37,224 bases of DNA. Origin: Tanticharoenia sakaeratensis NBRC 103193 (GTDB taxonomy: Bacteria > Pseudomonadota > Alphaproteobacteria > Acetobacterales > Acetobacteraceae). The stretch spans positions 1-37,224 of the forward strand of contig NZ_BALE01000014.1 of assembly GCF_000963885.1 (NCBI RefSeq), given 5' to 3'. Shown here one piece after another: positions 34,882 through 37,224 of this stretch (position 1 is its first letter; every line of letters starts with the position of its first letter). Position numbers and translations under genes: made by a program. Below the pieces are notes generated by a model. The model ran no database searches. It was not told where the DNA came from and saw only the letters and a program-made list of their open reading frames with translations.

Positions 34882-35625
34882 ATGAAGGTTGGTCTGTTTG
34901 TACCCTGCTACGTGGACATGTTTCATCCACAGACCGGCATCGCGACCCTCGAACTTCTGGAACGCCTGGGACTTTCGGTCGAATACCCGCTCGAGCAGAC
35001 ATGTTGTGGTCAGCCGATGACCAATACCGGCTGCAGCCGGGAGGCGGCCGACACGGAAGCCCTGTTCGTCCGGAATTTCGCAAAATACGACGTCATCGTC
35101 ACGCCTTCGGGCAGCTGCACCAATCAGGTGCGCAACAACCTCACCGCCATCGAACAGACCGAAGCCGTCCGCCACGTCCGGACGCATACCTATGAACTCG
35201 TCGAGTTTCTGCATGACGTGCTGAAGGTCGAGAGTTTTCCCTGGGCCGCGTTCCCGCACAAGGTCGCCTTGCACAACAACTGCAACACGCTGCGCAACCT
35301 GCGTATCGCCAGCATGTCGGAGCGTCGGGAAACACCGTTTTCCAAACCCCGCGCACTTCTTGAAAAGGTCCGGGGGATCGAGTTCGTCGAACTTGCGCGA
35401 CCAGACGAGTGCTGCGGGTTCGGCGGCACGTTTTCCGTCTTCGAGGAAGGTGTGTCGTCGAAAATGGGTGCGGACAAGGTCCGGGACCAGCTTCGATCGG
35501 GCGCCGATTACGTCACCTCATCCGACAGTTCATGCATGATGCATCAGGAAGGGTGCGCGCGGCGCATGAACGCGAACATGAAATACATCCACATTGCCGA
35601 AATCCTGAACGGAGCGGCCGCATGA
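34882..35625 (+). CDS. lutA: Lactate utilization protein LutA (cysteine-rich, Fe-S)
   Basis: A 247-residue protein with two CCG-type cysteine-rich domains, as in heterodisulfide reductase subunit B and glycolate oxidase GlcF. The first has FVPCYVD (Cys9), QTCCGQPMTNTGC (Cys41, 42, 51) and a Cys in PSGSCTNQV; the second has HNNCNTLRNLR, DECCGFGGTFSVFE and SDSSCMMHQEG. With LutB and LutC it forms a soluble Fe-S L-lactate dehydrogenase that yields pyruvate. The ATG at 34882 follows AGGAG. Its TGA overlaps the ATG of lutB (ATGA at 35622-35625). The frame is open upstream to 34597 but without homology. Confidence 0.93.
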   Translation: MKVGLFVPCYVDMFHPQTGIATLELLERLGLSVEYPLEQTCCGQPMTNTGCSREAADTEALFVRNFAKYDVIVTPSGSCTNQVRNNLTAIEQTEAVRHVRTHTYELVEFLHDVLKVESFPWAAFPHKVALHNNCNTLRNLRIASMSERRETPFSKPRALLEKVRGIEFVELARPDECCGFGGTFSVFEEGVSSKMGADKVRDQLRSGADYVTSSDSSCMMHQEGCARRMNANMKYIHIAEILNGAAA

Positions 35626-37133
35626 GCATCGACCTGCATGAGACGCTCAAGGACCCGTCACGTCCATCGCAGCCGCAACACAGCGAGGCCTCGTCACAGC
35701 CCCTGAAATCCGGCTCCCGCGAGCCGCAGCCACGGGGCGCCAAAGTACACGGCAATCGTCCGGTCGATCAGTCGGAAGCCGCGAACCGCTTCATGGCGGC
35801 GACCGAGCATGAAGCGATGCACGATGCCCGCCTGTGGGACCTGCGGCAGAAGCGCGACCGCGCGATCCACGGGATCGAGGAATGGGAAACGCTGCGCGCG
35901 CTGGCCTCATCGATCAAGGAGCACACGCTCTCGCAGCTCGACCATTATCTGGAGATGTTCGAGAAAAATGCCCGCGCCAACGGCATTCATGTCCATTGGG
36001 CAAAAGATGCGACGCAGCATAACGAAATCATTCTCGGCATTCTCCGGGATCGCCATGTCGACCGGCTCATAAAAAGCAAGTCGATGCTGACGGAAGAATG
36101 CGGCTTTCGCGACTTCATGGCGAAGGAAGGCGTCGAGGTCATCGAAACCGACCTGGGCGAACGTATCCAGCAGCTCGATGACGAGGCACCGAGCCACGTC
36201 GTTGTCCCCGCCGTTCACAAGCTGCGGACGGATGTGGCGGCTGTCTTTTCCAAAACGCTCGGATCGGACCCGGACAAGGCCGATGCCCATTACCTGACGG
36301 AATATCAGCGCGAAGCGACCCGCCCCCTGATCCTGTCCGCGGGCGCAGGGCTGACGGGTGCCAATTTTGTCGTTGCGGAGACAGGAACGTTCGTGACCTG
36401 CACGAACGAGGGCAACGCCGATCTGTCCGCAAACACTCCGCCCCTGCATATCGCCTCGATCGGGATCGAGAAACTGATCCCGGGGCTCGACGATCTCGCG
36501 ATCTTCATCCGCCTGCTGTCACGCAGCGCGCTCGGATCGCCGATCACGCAGTATACGTCCCATTTCCGCGGCCCACGCGAAGGCGGCGAAATGCACGTCG
36601 TCCTGGTGGACAACGGCAGGACCGAGCGTCTGGGCATGGAGAAATTCTGGCCCGGACTGAAATGCATCCGCTGCGGCGCATGCATGAACACGTGTCCGGT
36701 CTTCCGACGCAGCGGCGGGCTGAGCTACGGCGCGACCTATGCAGGCCCGATCGGACTGATCATCGATCCCACCTACAATCGTCACAAATATCGCAACCTG
36801 CCGTATTCATCCACCCTGAATGGCAGCTGCACCAATGTCTGCCCGGTGAAGATCAACATTCATGAGCAGATCGCCGACTGGCGCCAGAGGCTGGCCGGAG
36901 AAGGTGAAATTCCTCTGGTCAAGAAGGGCATGATGCAGGCGGCGGGCCGGCTTCTGGCATCGCCGAAGCTGTACCGGGCCAGCCTGCCGCTTGGCAAAAG
37001 CGCCCTGCGTCATCTGCCGCATTTCCTTGTCTACAACCGGCTGAACACGTGGGGGCGACATCGGGATATTCCTGAAGTCCCGAAACAGACGTTTCACGAC
37101 TGGTACAAGGCGAACCGGGGCCCGAAATCATGA
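35622..37133 (+). CDS. lutB: Lactate utilization iron-sulfur protein LutB
   Basis: A 503-residue protein. After a polar N-terminal extension (about 1-45, Ser/Gln/Pro-rich) comes the LUD domain (about 60-320, ILSAGAGLTGANFVVAETGT and IASIGIEKLIPGLDDL), then a ferredoxin-like region. Cluster I is complete: CIRCGACMNTCPV, Cys348, 351, 354, 358. Cluster II reads LNGSCTNVCPVKINIHEQ, where Asn400 stands at the position of the first Cys, with Cys403 and Cys407 kept. A similar NGSC form is, as far as I recall, found in a branch of LutB proteins, so this may be a subfamily trait. It acts with LutA and LutC in lactate oxidation. Start and end overlap the neighbours by 4 bases each (ATGA). Confidence 0.93.
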   Translation: MSIDLHETLKDPSRPSQPQHSEASSQPLKSGSREPQPRGAKVHGNRPVDQSEAANRFMAATEHEAMHDARLWDLRQKRDRAIHGIEEWETLRALASSIKEHTLSQLDHYLEMFEKNARANGIHVHWAKDATQHNEIILGILRDRHVDRLIKSKSMLTEECGFRDFMAKEGVEVIETDLGERIQQLDDEAPSHVVVPAVHKLRTDVAAVFSKTLGSDPDKADAHYLTEYQREATRPLILSAGAGLTGANFVVAETGTFVTCTNEGNADLSANTPPLHIASIGIEKLIPGLDDLAIFIRLLSRSALGSPITQYTSHFRGPREGGEMHVVLVDNGRTERLGMEKFWPGLKCIRCGACMNTCPVFRRSGGLSYGATYAGPIGLIIDPTYNRHKYRNLPYSSTLNGSCTNVCPVKINIHEQIADWRQRLAGEGEIPLVKKGMMQAAGRLLASPKLYRASLPLGKSALRHLPHFLVYNRLNTWGRHRDIPEVPKQTFHDWYKANRGPKS

Positions 37134-37224
37134 GCGCGCGCGATCAGATCTTCTCGGCCATTCGCGCCAATCGTCTGGAAGGCGATTTCCCACGACCGCC
37201 CGTTCCGCTGTTCGATGACGCGGC
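37130..37224 (+). CDS. lutC: LutC (LUD domain protein), N-terminal fragment
   Basis: The ATG at 37130 overlaps the lutB TGA (ATGA). The visible 31 residues, MSARDQIFSAIRANRLEGDF and a few more, fit the start of LutC, which begins with a helix of the form R-x-x-I/L-x-x-I/L-R. The rest lies beyond the window. The identity rests mainly on position after lutAB and this N terminus. Confidence 0.75.
   Translation, partial: MSARDQIFSAIRANRLEGDFPRPPVPLFDDA

Noticed and set aside
36810-36880. LutB cluster II Asn400 as a loss-of-function change
   Set aside because: The surrounding NGSC and CPVKINIHEQ sequence is well conserved and, as far as I recall, shared by a branch of LutB, so a subfamily variant is more likely than damage.
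1-37224. Genomic island, prophage, CRISPR or tRNA-linked insertion
   Set aside because: No integrase, phage gene, repeat-spacer array, tRNA or rRNA was found; gene content and composition look like core and ordinary accessory chromosome.

Overview
The window is about 37 kb of GC-rich chromosomal DNA from an alphaproteobacterium, most likely an acetic acid bacterium or close relative (Acetobacteraceae). The main evidence is the dusB-ntrB-ntrC-ntrY-ntrX-hfq-hflX gene order, which is a signature of Rhodospirillales and other alphaproteobacteria, together with a Hint-domain surface protein with AIDA-like repeats of a kind common in Acetobacteraceae. I see no rRNA, tRNA, CRISPR array, insertion sequence or prophage; both ends cut through genes.

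Layout. 1-3.6 kb: end of a LysR regulator, a YaiI/YqxD (DUF188) protein, and a saccharopine-dehydrogenase-like oxidoreductase divergent from an Lrp/AsnC regulator that is translationally coupled to a glycosyltransferase. 4.1-7.2 kb: an MFS transporter convergent with an alpha/beta hydrolase plus sugar-isomerase-like TIM-barrel pair, which looks like a small catabolic module. 7.3-17.4 kb: the tightly packed dusB-ntrBCYX-hfq-hflX cluster followed by an inositol-monophosphatase-family gene. 17.5-24.3 kb: housekeeping and transport genes (TrhO, SulP transporter, short-chain dehydrogenase, secreted hydrolase, GST, Pit phosphate permease). 24.3-27.6 kb: a minus-strand run with a lipoprotein, two transglutaminase-like proteins and an aldose-1-epimerase-like protein. 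28.4-33.4 kb: the Hint/AIDA-repeat protein and a large mechanosensitive channel, each with a clear hairpin downstream. 33.6-37.2 kb: a LysR regulator divergent from lutABC (lactate oxidation), with lutC cut by the window edge.

The most striking observation is in the ntr cluster. NtrB and NtrC are full-length, in frame and still translationally coupled where expected, but both have lost their signature catalytic residues. NtrB has Arg in place of the phosphoacceptor His. NtrC has Arg in place of the Walker A Lys, Ala-Asn in place of the Walker B Asp-Glu, and no GAFTGA loop, yet keeps its Fis-type DNA-binding domain. The neighbouring NtrY and NtrX keep their key residues. This points to a nitrogen two-component system that has been repurposed, perhaps as a sigma54-independent DNA-binding regulator, rather than simply lost.

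Function calls rest on motif recognition by eye. Start codons were chosen from Shine-Dalgarno sequences, overlaps and family N-termini. Promoter and operator calls are weak candidates.
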